DNA of 64,000 nt, taken from assembly GCA_003249225.1 (NCBI GenBank), contig QKJQ01000021.1:80598-144597 (forward strand). The letters run 5' to 3'. This document shows positions 24,185 through 33,228 of the stretch, piece after piece. The first letter of the stretch is position 1. Every line of letters starts with the position of its first letter. This DNA comes from Clostridia bacterium. GTDB taxonomy: Bacteria > Bacillota > Clostridia > Lachnospirales > Lachnospiraceae. The notes under the pieces are model-generated. The model made no database searches and was not told where the DNA came from. It worked only from the letters and a program-made list of their open reading frames with translations. A program made the position numbers and the translations under genes.

Positions 24185-25009
24185 ATGTTATTAAATGAAC
24201 TTTATAAAATGCTTGATATACCCGAAGCGGTTCAGGCGAACTTAGCGGAGTGTGAAACGAAGATAGATTTTCAGGCCGTCAAACAGGATTTGGAACAGAT
24301 AAAGATTCCAAATCCGTTTGGATGGGAGGGAGCATTAAAACACTTAAAAGAGTTGCTTGGACCCGATGATGATGGTATGAAAATTTTGTACTGTCAGTTA
24401 CTTTGTGTCTGCGATGTATATGGAAAGTATATACAAAATGGAATATCTGATCAGATATTTATTGATACAATGAAATTTTTTACAAGATTTCTAAGAGATC
24501 ATATGGACCGACATGGGAGTTATCGTTATGTATGGGCGTGGTGGGTTCCGCGACAGATTTCCATGGTAGAGTTTCGTATTGGAGAGTTGGAATATGAAAT
24601 GAGATGGGAAGATAAAAAACCATTAATCGACATTCATATTCCAGCAGATACAGATATGACAACATCAAAACTTCGTAGATCTTATCTTGATGCAATTACA
24701 TTTATAAAGAAATATTACCCGGATTTTTCTGGTGCTGATTTTGTTTGCAGTTCATGGCTTTTAGCACCTTCTCTGAAAAAGGTATTGTCGGAGAACTCCA
24801 AAATACTGCAGTTTCAAGACTCATTCATTATTGGGAAGAGTGACGAGGAAAGTCTGGGTTTTATGGATTGGGTGTATGGAAGCAGAGAAATACCAATAGA
24901 TGATTTGCCAGAGAACACCTCTTTACAGCGAAATCTGAAACCATATCTGCAAAATGGCGGCAAGATTGAATGGACAGCAGGCAAGCTGATTACAGATCCT
25001 TTTTTATAA
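24185..25009 (+). CDS. GNAT-like acyltransferase-domain protein (DUF5596 type)
   Basis: A 274-residue protein resembling the paired N-acyltransferase N-terminal and GNAT C-terminal domains often annotated as 'acyltransferase domain-containing protein'. The C-terminal half has WWVPRQISMVEFRIGELEYEM and later FVCSSWLLAPSLKKVL. An acetyl-CoA-dependent role is only inferred from the fold. Such genes are often found beside glycosidase genes in clostridia, and this one lies 51 bases after the GH43 stop. The ATG 14 codons inside the longest frame was chosen because GGAGAG precedes it. A terminator follows. Confidence 0.65.
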   Translation: MLLNELYKMLDIPEAVQANLAECETKIDFQAVKQDLEQIKIPNPFGWEGALKHLKELLGPDDDGMKILYCQLLCVCDVYGKYIQNGISDQIFIDTMKFFTRFLRDHMDRHGSYRYVWAWWVPRQISMVEFRIGELEYEMRWEDKKPLIDIHIPADTDMTTSKLRRSYLDAITFIKKYYPDFSGADFVCSSWLLAPSLKKVLSENSKILQFQDSFIIGKSDEESLGFMDWVYGSREIPIDDLPENTSLQRNLKPYLQNGGKIEWTAGKLITDPFL

Positions 25010-25069
25010 GAGAAAAGCTTAGGAGAATTAGGTTAATATGTTCGTTATAGTAAAAGCTTTTGGTATATT

Positions 25070-25106
25070 AAATTACCCTTTCGTTGAAATCAAAAGGGTA
25101 ATTTTA
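25070..25106 (+). terminator. intrinsic terminator after module A
   Basis: AAATTACCCTTT pairs with AAAGGGTAATTT around an 11-base loop, followed by T-rich sequence. Confidence 0.85.
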
Positions 25107-25264
25107 TTATACCAATCTGATATTTTATTTGGGGAGAAGCATGTTATAACGGGACTACAGTGTTCTTACATGAAAACATTGTTCATTTTGTAAAGGATAT
25201 GTATAATGTAAACAAGAGACATATTATAAAGGGGCTACAACATAAAATGCTGAGGAAGAGAAAT

Positions 25265-26998
25265 ATGACTAAAAAAAAATCATTCATTCATCATATATTT
25301 ATTTACCTTTTGATCTCAATCAGTTCACTGCTCTGTGTACTGGGTGCGTTTTTATTTTCATCCTATAATATACTTGAAAATGAAATCAGTGACTCTTCTA
25401 GTGCCTTTCTTTCAATATACAGTAATGAACTTCAGAATAAGACATCACAGATGGATACAATTCTAAAGAGTGTAACAGCACAGGGGGTAGAACTAGCAAA
25501 AATAAAAAGCAGCAATGAAAATGACAGAACTTTAAATGCTATTTCTCTTAAGAATTATATGCAGAATATTATTACAAACAATAGCACGACGGCAGATGTT
25601 ATTGTTGTGTATGATGATAATTATGAAATCTGTCTTGACGCAATCTCACCGGGTGTTACATTTCAGGAAAAAGAGGATTTGAGAGACTATACTAAGCAGG
25701 TAATTAGACAAAATCAGGAGAATGATTTAGAATGGGATTTTTTACAGATAAATGGAGAAGTATATTTGTATAAGATGCTTACTGCGAATGATCGTGCCAT
25801 AGCAATTTATATAAAAGCAGGTAGGTTGCTGGATACGTTATTACTTGAAAACAATGACAATCGAATTGTTGTATTGGTTGATAAACAGGGGGTTATTGGT
25901 AAAATATGGAGTGACGAAATAGATGATATATTCGTTGGTTCTGATATAAGAAGCATAAACACGGATGAGTATTACAGCAGAAAACAGGTGGTAATAGAGG
26001 ATCAGCTAATTCTTTATTGTCTTGTTATTAAGAACAGTCTATTACAGCAGTCGGATTTCGGTATGTTTGTAGTTGCAGTGTTAGCTATGGTAGCAGTTGG
26101 ATTTATGGGGTTCATCGTGTTTTATACCAGAAGAGAAATAGCAGATCCGATGAAGCTGATCGTAGCTGGTATGAGTAGGATAAAAAACGGAGAGTATAAC
26201 AATCGAATTGATATAAATTATAAAACCAAAGAATTTGAAATGCTACAGGAAACAACAAATCAGATGGTCGATGAGATTGTGGATCTGAAAATAAAAACCT
26301 ATGAAAAACAGATAGAATTAAAAGATATGGAACTAAAGACCATAAAATTACAGTTAAAACCGCATTTTTTTCTGAATGCACTGACGACCATAGCGAGTTT
26401 GAGCTCGCAGAATAAGAACAAACAGATTAACATTTATATTGATGCATTATCAAAAAATGTGAGATATATGTTCCGAGCTGGGCTTCATACAGTACCTGTA
26501 AAAGAAGAGTTAAGATATTTAGCATATTATTTTGAAATGCAGGAATTAAAGTACCCGGGCTGTGTTTTCTACTTCATTGATATTGAGAATAGTCTTGATG
26601 AATGGGAGATTCCACAAATGCTTGTGCATACTTTTGTGGAGAATGAGTTTAAACATGCAGTCTCAATGGATACGACATTAACAATATTGATCAAGATAAG
26701 TAAGGTGACACACGTAGATGAAGATATGCTGCTAATTGAGATAGAGGATGATGGGAAGGGTTATCCTATTGATGTGTTGGAGTATATGTCCGCAGATGAA
26801 AAGGCAGAAGAAACTATGGATCAGCGAATTGGTTTATGGAGTATTAAAAAAATGATGGAGATTATGTATGACAGAAAAGGATTGGTAACAGTAAAAAACA
26901 TTGAACCCCATGGATGCCTCAATCAGATTTATGTACCAAAAAAAACAGTCAATGAGATAATTGAAGGCAAGTCAAAATATACCAGAGAGAGAAAGTGA
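25265..26998 (+). CDS. YesM-type sensor histidine kinase
   Basis: A 577-residue membrane kinase. Two transmembrane helices (about 10 to 32 and 263 to 285) flank an extracytoplasmic sensor domain. A HAMP linker (about 288 to 340) and the His_kinase domain follow. Phospho-His lies in LQLKPHFFLNAL, typical of the LytS/YesM class, and the ATP site includes VENEFKHAV and DDGKGYPIDV. These kinases usually sense sugars, often together with a binding protein. An in-frame ATG 105 bases upstream lacks a ribosome site; the chosen one has GAGGAAG. The response regulator starts four bases after the stop. Confidence 0.92.
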   Translation: MTKKKSFIHHIFIYLLISISSLLCVLGAFLFSSYNILENEISDSSSAFLSIYSNELQNKTSQMDTILKSVTAQGVELAKIKSSNENDRTLNAISLKNYMQNIITNNSTTADVIVVYDDNYEICLDAISPGVTFQEKEDLRDYTKQVIRQNQENDLEWDFLQINGEVYLYKMLTANDRAIAIYIKAGRLLDTLLLENNDNRIVVLVDKQGVIGKIWSDEIDDIFVGSDIRSINTDEYYSRKQVVIEDQLILYCLVIKNSLLQQSDFGMFVVAVLAMVAVGFMGFIVFYTRREIADPMKLIVAGMSRIKNGEYNNRIDINYKTKEFEMLQETTNQMVDEIVDLKIKTYEKQIELKDMELKTIKLQLKPHFFLNALTTIASLSSQNKNKQINIYIDALSKNVRYMFRAGLHTVPVKEELRYLAYYFEMQELKYPGCVFYFIDIENSLDEWEIPQMLVHTFVENEFKHAVSMDTTLTILIKISKVTHVDEDMLLIEIEDDGKGYPIDVLEYMSADEKAEETMDQRIGLWSIKKMMEIMYDRKGLVTVKNIEPHGCLNQIYVPKKTVNEIIEGKSKYTRERK

Positions 26999-27002
26999 TA
27001 TT

Positions 27003-28583
27003 ATGTTTAATTTACTAATTGTTGATGATGACATACCAACTGCAGAGGTAATTCACACATCAATCAAATGGAACAGTATAGGCATAGATGAGGTATATAT
27101 AGCATACGATGCAGAGAATGCTAAAAAGTTGTTCGCTGCACACAAAATCGATATTGTTATAAGCGATATAGAAATGCCGCAGGAAACAGGGCTTGATCTG
27201 CTCAAGTGGATTAGAAAAGAAGAAATTGACTGTGAAGTACTATTGCTGACATGTCATGAGAATTTTGATTATGCCACCTATGCAATCAGTTATGAGGCAG
27301 CGGCGTATCTAACAAAACCATTTAATGCAGAGGCAATGGAGTTGAACCTGCAAAAAATCATTGCGAAATTAAAAACAAAAATCAGTCTGAAGAAGGCGAG
27401 TAATCTTGGTGTATGGATGGAAAAAAATCAACATCACATGAAAGCAGAGTTCTGGAGAATAATTCTTGAGGACAGTTTATTAGATAATTCAATGATTCAA
27501 AAAGAGATTACGGATCGACATCTGGACATTGATGTTACCAAAAAGTTCTGTCTGATTTATACAAAACTCAGTAATAATGAAGCCGATATGGAACGATATG
27601 GGAAAAGCGTATATGAGTTTATTATGGAAGGTTTTCATTCGGAAATTCTTACAGATAAAATAGAGAATGAAGATGTAGTAAAGCTTCATATAGAGGATGC
27701 TTTGTGTTTTGTAACAATACGAGAGGCAGGCGAAAAAAATGAAATGGAAGCGTGCTGTGAACGGCTTAACGAGACATGCAAAGGGTATTTTGTATCCACG
27801 ATTTCATGCTGCATCAGTGCTCCATATGCGATAACAGAGCTTGCGGCTGTAAAGGATAAATTGAATTCCTTGCTTGATGTTAATGTAAATAATTACGGAA
27901 AAATATTTCATGAAAGTGATGTGGAATTTCCCAGAGAGAGTGCAAAACAAGTTCTTGATTTGGAGCGTATATTGAAAGGTATGGAGAGGAAGGACAAAGC
28001 AGAGATCCTTTACTATCTAAAACAAGTTATTAGTGAATTGACAATATGCAAGAAACTGAATAAACATACTCTGTATATTCTGAAACAGGAGATAATACAG
28101 GTGGTTTATGCCGAATTGCTAAAACACGGCATACAGGCAACGAAGTTGTTTTATGATGAATTATCGAGAAGAATGACAGATAAAGCAATGGATTCTACTG
28201 TCGATATGATTAGATGGATAAATTATCTGCTAGAAAAAACATTCGAATACGAAGAAGAAGTTGTAAAAGCTGTTACTTTAGTTGATAAGATCAATGAATA
28301 TATTGCCGGACATTTTTCAGAAGATATTAGCAGAAATGAGATTGCGGGACAAGTGTATTTGACACCGGAGTATATGGCGAAATTATACAAAAAGAAGACG
28401 GGAAAAAATCTAAAAGATATGATTAATGAATATAGGATTGAAAAGGCGAAAGAATACTTAAAGGTGGGAGAAAAAAACATAAGTGACATTGCCGAAGCAG
28501 TGGGTTTTGACAATTTTTCTTATTTTTCTACAGTGTTTAAAAAAATAGTGGGTGTTTCGCCAAAAGAATTTAAAAATATATAA
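27003..28583 (+). CDS. YesN-type response regulator with AraC DNA-binding domain
   Basis: A 526-residue response regulator. The receiver (residues 1 to 120) has Asp9/Asp10 for metal, phosphoacceptor Asp55 in IVISDIEMPQ, and Lys near 108 in YLTKPFN. A long middle region of unclear fold leads to the C-terminal AraC-type double helix-turn-helix (about 425 to 525): LTPEYMAKLYKKKTGKN and IAEAVGFDNFSYFSTVFKK. It is co-transcribed with the kinase. A terminator and then a sugar ABC importer follow, and this importer is the likely target. Confidence 0.93.
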   Translation: MFNLLIVDDDIPTAEVIHTSIKWNSIGIDEVYIAYDAENAKKLFAAHKIDIVISDIEMPQETGLDLLKWIRKEEIDCEVLLLTCHENFDYATYAISYEAAAYLTKPFNAEAMELNLQKIIAKLKTKISLKKASNLGVWMEKNQHHMKAEFWRIILEDSLLDNSMIQKEITDRHLDIDVTKKFCLIYTKLSNNEADMERYGKSVYEFIMEGFHSEILTDKIENEDVVKLHIEDALCFVTIREAGEKNEMEACCERLNETCKGYFVSTISCCISAPYAITELAAVKDKLNSLLDVNVNNYGKIFHESDVEFPRESAKQVLDLERILKGMERKDKAEILYYLKQVISELTICKKLNKHTLYILKQEIIQVVYAELLKHGIQATKLFYDELSRRMTDKAMDSTVDMIRWINYLLEKTFEYEEEVVKAVTLVDKINEYIAGHFSEDISRNEIAGQVYLTPEYMAKLYKKKTGKNLKDMINEYRIEKAKEYLKVGEKNISDIAEAVGFDNFSYFSTVFKKIVGVSPKEFKNI

Positions 28584-28602
28584 AACAGATACAATCACGC
28601 AG

Positions 28603-28648
28603 ACAGCTTGTTTATGTAGGGTAATGAAGCATAAAATGAGCTGTTTTT
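28603..28648 (+). terminator. terminator between response regulator and ABC importer 1
   Basis: ACAGCT and TTTATG pair with CATAAA and AGCTGT, with a small internal bulge, and five T follow. The importer therefore has its own promoter. Confidence 0.75.
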
Positions 28649-28756
28649 GTATTACCTTGGGTACATGTCTTAAAATTAAAAGAATATCACTTGTTTTTAA
28701 AAGATAACAAGCATAATAACGAATATAATTACAATATAATGATTAGGAGGTATTTT

Positions 28757-30310
28757 ATGAGAAATGTGAAAAAAATATTTTCAGTACTGTTAGCTACTGT
28801 AATGATTTTTGGGCTTGTGTCTTGCGGAAAGTCCACAAATAACAGTTCGGGAGAAGCATCATCGAATGATGTGACATCAACAGAAAAAGTTACTTATGAT
28901 AAAGTGGTATACGCATATGCGACATTTAACAACATACCATCATCAGAGGTACTAAATACTGTTGAGGAAGCAATAAACCAGATTACCAGGGAGAAAATCG
29001 GTGTTGAGGTAGAACTTATGCCAATCGGTATAGCTGATTATTCTTCGACAGTAAGTTTGTCTCTGCAAGGCGGTGACCAAATTGATGTATTCGAATCTTT
29101 GGGTGATTTCAATACATCAGTATCAAGTGGAATGGCATATGATTTAACAGATATTATTGACACCTGTGCAGCCGAAACAAAGGCAACTCTTAGTGAAGAT
29201 ATTCTTGCTTCCTGTATTCAAAACGAAAGATTGTATGGTATACCGACTTATAAACCATACGCATTAACACCGATGGTTATTTATAAGCAGGAAATTGCGG
29301 ATGAACTTGGAATTGATATGTCACAAGTGAAGAGTGTTGAAGACTTAACAGATGTTCTCAGAAGTGTAAAAACTGCATATCCAGATATGACTCCAGTAGT
29401 TCCCGCACAATCGGGAAATCCCAATATGGTACTGCTGGTATCCGATCAAATCGATTATTTGACAGATGATTACTATAGCCCTAAAGGCGTTCTTATGGAT
29501 GACAGCCTGGTGGTTGCGGATTTGTATAACACAACAAAATTCGAGGATATCTGCGACTTGATGAGAGTATGGTATGAAGAAAATCTTATTTTACAGGATG
29601 CGGCAACTACAACAAGCACAGCATCGGAGCTTATGTCATCTGACAATACTTTTTGTTATGTGGCATCCTATAGCTATCCACCAGAAGATACAGCTGCTAG
29701 TCTTGAAGCACAGTGTGGTGGCAATAAACTAGGAGCGGTTCAGATTGGAGATGCTTACTTGGATACTACTTCTATTAATGCTTTATCATGGATGGTGGCA
29801 TCAAATTCAAAGGTTGCTGAATCAGCATTAAAATTCATCAACTTGACCTTTACAGATCAGGATATTATTAATCTTTTAATTTATGGAATAAAGGATCGTG
29901 ATTATGTTTTGGATGCAGATGGCTATGCTTCTTACCCGGAAGGAAAAGATGCAGCCAGCGTGGATTATACAGCACAGCTTAGCTGTGGCACTCTTGGTAA
30001 TTACTTCTTGATGTATCCAATGAGTGGAACAAGTAAAGATTCACTTGTATGGGAAGAAGAGCAGAACCAGCTGGCTGCAAAATCGCCGGCAATGGGATTT
30101 ACCTTTGATTCCAGCTCGGTTAAGACAGAATATACAGCGGTCAGTAATGTAATTCAGCAATATTTACCTAGCTTGCTTTGTGGAAGTGTTGATCCGGATA
30201 CGGTTCTTCCGGAGTTCAGAGATAGACTGGAAACAGCTGGACTTGGAGCAATCATTAGTGAAAAACAGAAGCAGTTGGATAACTGGGCAACAGGAGTTAT
30301 TGGAGAGTAA
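28757..30310 (+). CDS. sugar ABC transporter substrate-binding lipoprotein (importer 1)
   Basis: A 517-residue extracellular lipoprotein of the LipO/family 1 type. Its signal sequence ends in the lipobox LVSC, with lipidated Cys23, and an Asn/Ser-rich tether follows. The mature protein contains YAYATFNNIPSSEVLNTVEEAI and the late YTAVSNVIQQYLPSLLCGSVDPDTV, typical of oligosaccharide-binding proteins paired with LplB/YtcP permeases. It is clearly paralogous to the binding protein at 59.9 to 61.4 kb. GGAGG precedes the ATG. The permease starts 3 bases after the stop, with no hairpin between them, unlike the other systems here. Confidence 0.9.
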   Translation: MRNVKKIFSVLLATVMIFGLVSCGKSTNNSSGEASSNDVTSTEKVTYDKVVYAYATFNNIPSSEVLNTVEEAINQITREKIGVEVELMPIGIADYSSTVSLSLQGGDQIDVFESLGDFNTSVSSGMAYDLTDIIDTCAAETKATLSEDILASCIQNERLYGIPTYKPYALTPMVIYKQEIADELGIDMSQVKSVEDLTDVLRSVKTAYPDMTPVVPAQSGNPNMVLLVSDQIDYLTDDYYSPKGVLMDDSLVVADLYNTTKFEDICDLMRVWYEENLILQDAATTTSTASELMSSDNTFCYVASYSYPPEDTAASLEAQCGGNKLGAVQIGDAYLDTTSINALSWMVASNSKVAESALKFINLTFTDQDIINLLIYGIKDRDYVLDADGYASYPEGKDAASVDYTAQLSCGTLGNYFLMYPMSGTSKDSLVWEEEQNQLAAKSPAMGFTFDSSSVKTEYTAVSNVIQQYLPSLLCGSVDPDTVLPEFRDRLETAGLGAIISEKQKQLDNWATGVIGE

Positions 30311-30312
30311 AA

Positions 30313-31239
30313 ATGAAAAATAAAAGAGTAAAGAAAAACAGGGGACTGACCAAAAGTGGTCCCCTTCTCCTTATCGCATTTCCAGGAATTTTATATCTTT
30401 TCATAAATAATTATATTCCTATGTTTGGTGTATTTTTGGCATTCAAGGATTACAACTTTATGAAAGGAATCTTCGGCAGTGATTGGTGTGGTTTTCAGAA
30501 TTTTAAGTATTTGTTCAGACAGGATGCGTTCGTTATTATACGAAATACTATTTTGTATAATTTGGTCTTTATTGTTATAGGTACAATTCTTGCGATTCTT
30601 GTTGCGGTTCTTATGTGTGAATTAGGAACAAAGTCACGTGTAAAGTTCTTTCAATCATCACTTTTATTGCCGAATCTCTTGTCATGGGTCGTAATTGGAT
30701 TCATTGGATTTGCTTTTTTGAATGCTGACACTGGCTTTATAAATAATACATTGATTGAGTTTTTTGGTGGAGAGAAGATAGCATGGTATACAACTCCCAA
30801 ATACTGGCCAGCGATTCTTACACTGGTATATTTGTGGAAAAACCTTGGATATATGAGCATAATCTATATGGCGAGCATTGCTGGAATTGATAAAAGCATA
30901 TACGAAGCAGCACAGATTGACGGGGCAGCAAAATTAAAACAAATAAGTCATATCACGATTCCGATGCTGAAACCTACTGTCATAGTGTTAATGCTGTTAG
31001 CGGTTGGAAGGATTTTTTACTCGGATTTTGGATTGTTTTATCAGGTACCAATGAATTCTGGTGCTCTGTATGATGTAACACAAACAATAGATACTTATGT
31101 TTATCATGGGATTATGGAGTTGAATGATGTCGGGATGTCAGCTGCTGCAGGACTGTATCAGTCGATTGTAGGTTTCATTTTGGTTGTTTCTGTAAACGCA
31201 TTAGTAAGGAAATTTGATGGTGAAAATGCTCTATTTTAG
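30313..31239 (+). CDS. LplB-type sugar ABC permease (importer 1)
   Basis: A 308-residue inner-membrane permease with six predicted helices. The ATPase-contact (EAA) loop reads YEAAQIDGAAKLKQISHITIP at about 196. It pairs with the next gene to form the channel for importer 1. The start of the protein, GILYLFINNYIPMFGVFLAF, closely matches the permease at 61497, supporting duplication of the system. Confidence 0.93.
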   Translation: MKNKRVKKNRGLTKSGPLLLIAFPGILYLFINNYIPMFGVFLAFKDYNFMKGIFGSDWCGFQNFKYLFRQDAFVIIRNTILYNLVFIVIGTILAILVAVLMCELGTKSRVKFFQSSLLLPNLLSWVVIGFIGFAFLNADTGFINNTLIEFFGGEKIAWYTTPKYWPAILTLVYLWKNLGYMSIIYMASIAGIDKSIYEAAQIDGAAKLKQISHITIPMLKPTVIVLMLLAVGRIFYSDFGLFYQVPMNSGALYDVTQTIDTYVYHGIMELNDVGMSAAAGLYQSIVGFILVVSVNALVRKFDGENALF

Positions 31240-31253
31240 GAGGAATTGGTAAG

Positions 31254-32135
31254 ATGACAGACACACGTAGATTTAGCCTTGCCGCTACCATATTGTTAGC
31301 TATATTATCCGTAGTAGCCTTGCTGCCAATAATACTGATTGTAATTGCTTCTATTACAGATGAGCATGCACTTATTTCAAATGGTTATTCATACACTCCG
31401 GCAAAAATCGGATTTGACGCGTATTATTATATGATCAAGCAGGGTGCTATTATAGTAAGGGCTTATGGCGTCACTGCAACAGTTACTTTTTTGGGGACAC
31501 TCGTTAGTGTTGTTATAACTTCGATGCTTGCATATCCTATGTCCAGAAAGAATTTTAAGTATCGTAATATTTTATCTTTTTTTGTGTTCTTTACAATGCT
31601 TTTTAATGGTGGAATAGTAGCATCTTATATGATGTGGTCAAATATTTTTCATATTAAAAATACACTATGGGCACTAATGATTCCCAATTATCTTGTTAAT
31701 GCATTTAATGTGTTTCTGGTAAAAAATTATTATTCCAATAATGTACCGGATGCATTAATTGAGTCGGCGAAAATTGACGGAGCCAGTGAACTGCGTATAT
31801 TTGGGAAAATAATCATTCCACTTTCTGTTCCAACCATAGCTACAATCAGTTTGTTTACGGCACTTATCTACTGGAATGATTGGGTAAACGGTCTATACTA
31901 TATTACTGAATCAGAGTATTTCGGAATTCAGAATTTACTGATTAAAATTATGAATAATGTTCAGTTTCTTAAATCAGGAACTGCGAATGTACTGGGTACA
32001 GGCAACATCGATCTCCCTGGTACAGCGGTCAGAATGGCTATGGCTGTTGTCGGTATTCTGCCGATTGTAGTCATATATCCTTTTATACAGAAGCATTTTA
32101 TTAAAGGAGTAGTAATTGGTGCAGTGAAGGGATAA
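31254..32135 (+). CDS. YtcP-type sugar ABC permease (importer 1)
   Basis: A 293-residue second permease of the CUT1 type. The EAA loop is IESAKIDGASELRIFGKIIIP near residue 165, and it ends with the family signature FIKGVVIGAVKG. AGGAGG precedes it. It forms a heterodimer with the previous gene product. No ATPase gene follows. Confidence 0.93.
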   Translation: MTDTRRFSLAATILLAILSVVALLPIILIVIASITDEHALISNGYSYTPAKIGFDAYYYMIKQGAIIVRAYGVTATVTFLGTLVSVVITSMLAYPMSRKNFKYRNILSFFVFFTMLFNGGIVASYMMWSNIFHIKNTLWALMIPNYLVNAFNVFLVKNYYSNNVPDALIESAKIDGASELRIFGKIIIPLSVPTIATISLFTALIYWNDWVNGLYYITESEYFGIQNLLIKIMNNVQFLKSGTANVLGTGNIDLPGTAVRMAMAVVGILPIVVIYPFIQKHFIKGVVIGAVKG

Positions 32136-32185
32136 CTGCATAAACAAATACGGTAATTGGGATATAATTATAGGAGACGTAAGAA

Positions 32186-32998
32186 ATGACAATAAGAGAG
32201 ATTATTAATAGAATACTTGCATATCATCCTAACTTTGATTCATCAAATACCTGTGATGTAATAATTGGCGGTAATCCTGAGGTCACATGCACAGGTATTC
32301 TGATTTCTATTGCACCTACGATAGAAGTGATCATGAAAGCTGTTGAGATTGGTGCTAATTTTATACTTGTTCATGAACCGACGTACTATAGCGGTTATGA
32401 TGATCAGAGTGAGTGGTTAAATGGAAATGAAGTGTACGAGGAGAAAAAGAAGCTGCTGCAGGAGAAAGGTATCGTTATCTTTCGTGATCATGATCATATG
32501 CATGCACACCACCCAGACGGAATCTTCCATTACCTGTTAAAAGAACTTGGATGGCTTGAATTTGCCATAAATGATAAGCAATATGGATTTTCGGTAAAAA
32601 TACCGGAAACCACAGTAGGAGAACTGATTTGGCATATTAAAAAGGTTATAGGACTTAAAACAATACGGTATATCGGGAATTGTGATGCCAGAGTAAGTAA
32701 AATCGGCTTTTGCGGACATTTGCTTCCGAATGAAAAGACAAACTGGAGCAACAATGAAGAAATTCTGAGGTGGTGTGATTACGATGTTATCATTCCGGGA
32801 GAAACGGTTGAGTGGACCCTGCCTCTTTATATCCGTGATGCAGTTTTTCTGGGAAAAGCAAAAGCAATGATTTTACCAGGACATTTTATGCAGGAGGAAG
32901 CAGGAATGAGATGTGCGATTGAATGGCTTCGACCTATATTGGGGGATGAGATAAAGATTACTTTTGTATCAGCCGGTGATATGTTTCAGTATATGTAA
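32186..32998 (+). CDS. Nif3-like dinuclear metal-centre protein
   Basis: A 270-residue member of the NIF3/DUF34 family. Metal ligands are expected at His63 (LVHEPTYYSG), in the His/Asp-rich FRDHDHMHAHHPDG around residues 100 to 111, and in GHFMQEEAG near residue 235, which corresponds to the conserved GHxxxE. The family forms hexameric rings; its chemistry is not settled. Here it closes a sugar-importer operon, 50 bases after the permease and with its own ribosome site, which suggests a hydrolase or metal-linked step in sugar handling rather than the housekeeping role. A terminator follows. Confidence 0.82.
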   Translation: MTIREIINRILAYHPNFDSSNTCDVIIGGNPEVTCTGILISIAPTIEVIMKAVEIGANFILVHEPTYYSGYDDQSEWLNGNEVYEEKKKLLQEKGIVIFRDHDHMHAHHPDGIFHYLLKELGWLEFAINDKQYGFSVKIPETTVGELIWHIKKVIGLKTIRYIGNCDARVSKIGFCGHLLPNEKTNWSNNEEILRWCDYDVIIPGETVEWTLPLYIRDAVFLGKAKAMILPGHFMQEEAGMRCAIEWLRPILGDEIKITFVSAGDMFQYM

Positions 32999-33016
32999 TA
33001 GTGTAAAAGATGAGTT

Positions 33017-33052
33017 CCAGAATAAGCTGTTATCATAAGCAGCTTACTCTGG
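33017..33052 (+). terminator. terminator after Nif3-like gene
   Basis: CCAGA and TAAGCTG pair with CAGCTTA and TCTGG, with one A-C mismatch between them, and a T-rich stretch follows. It separates importers 1 and 2. Confidence 0.8.
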
Positions 33053-33228
33053 TTACTATTATTTTTCAAGTATAGTTTGTATAAATACACCAATGAATGC
33101 TACAAACGCATGCAGAAAAGGTAAAAAAATGACTATAAACAAGTATAAAAAGAAAAAGTATTACGCAATATAGACTAATATAATAGAAATGTAGCCACAA
33201 AACAATTATATCAGGAGGATATGAGTTT

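Noticed and set aside
28690..28711. CTTGTT...AACAAG repeat as a second Rex operator
   Set aside because: The half sites are only partly matching and the spacing is two bases longer than the Rex consensus; no redox gene follows.
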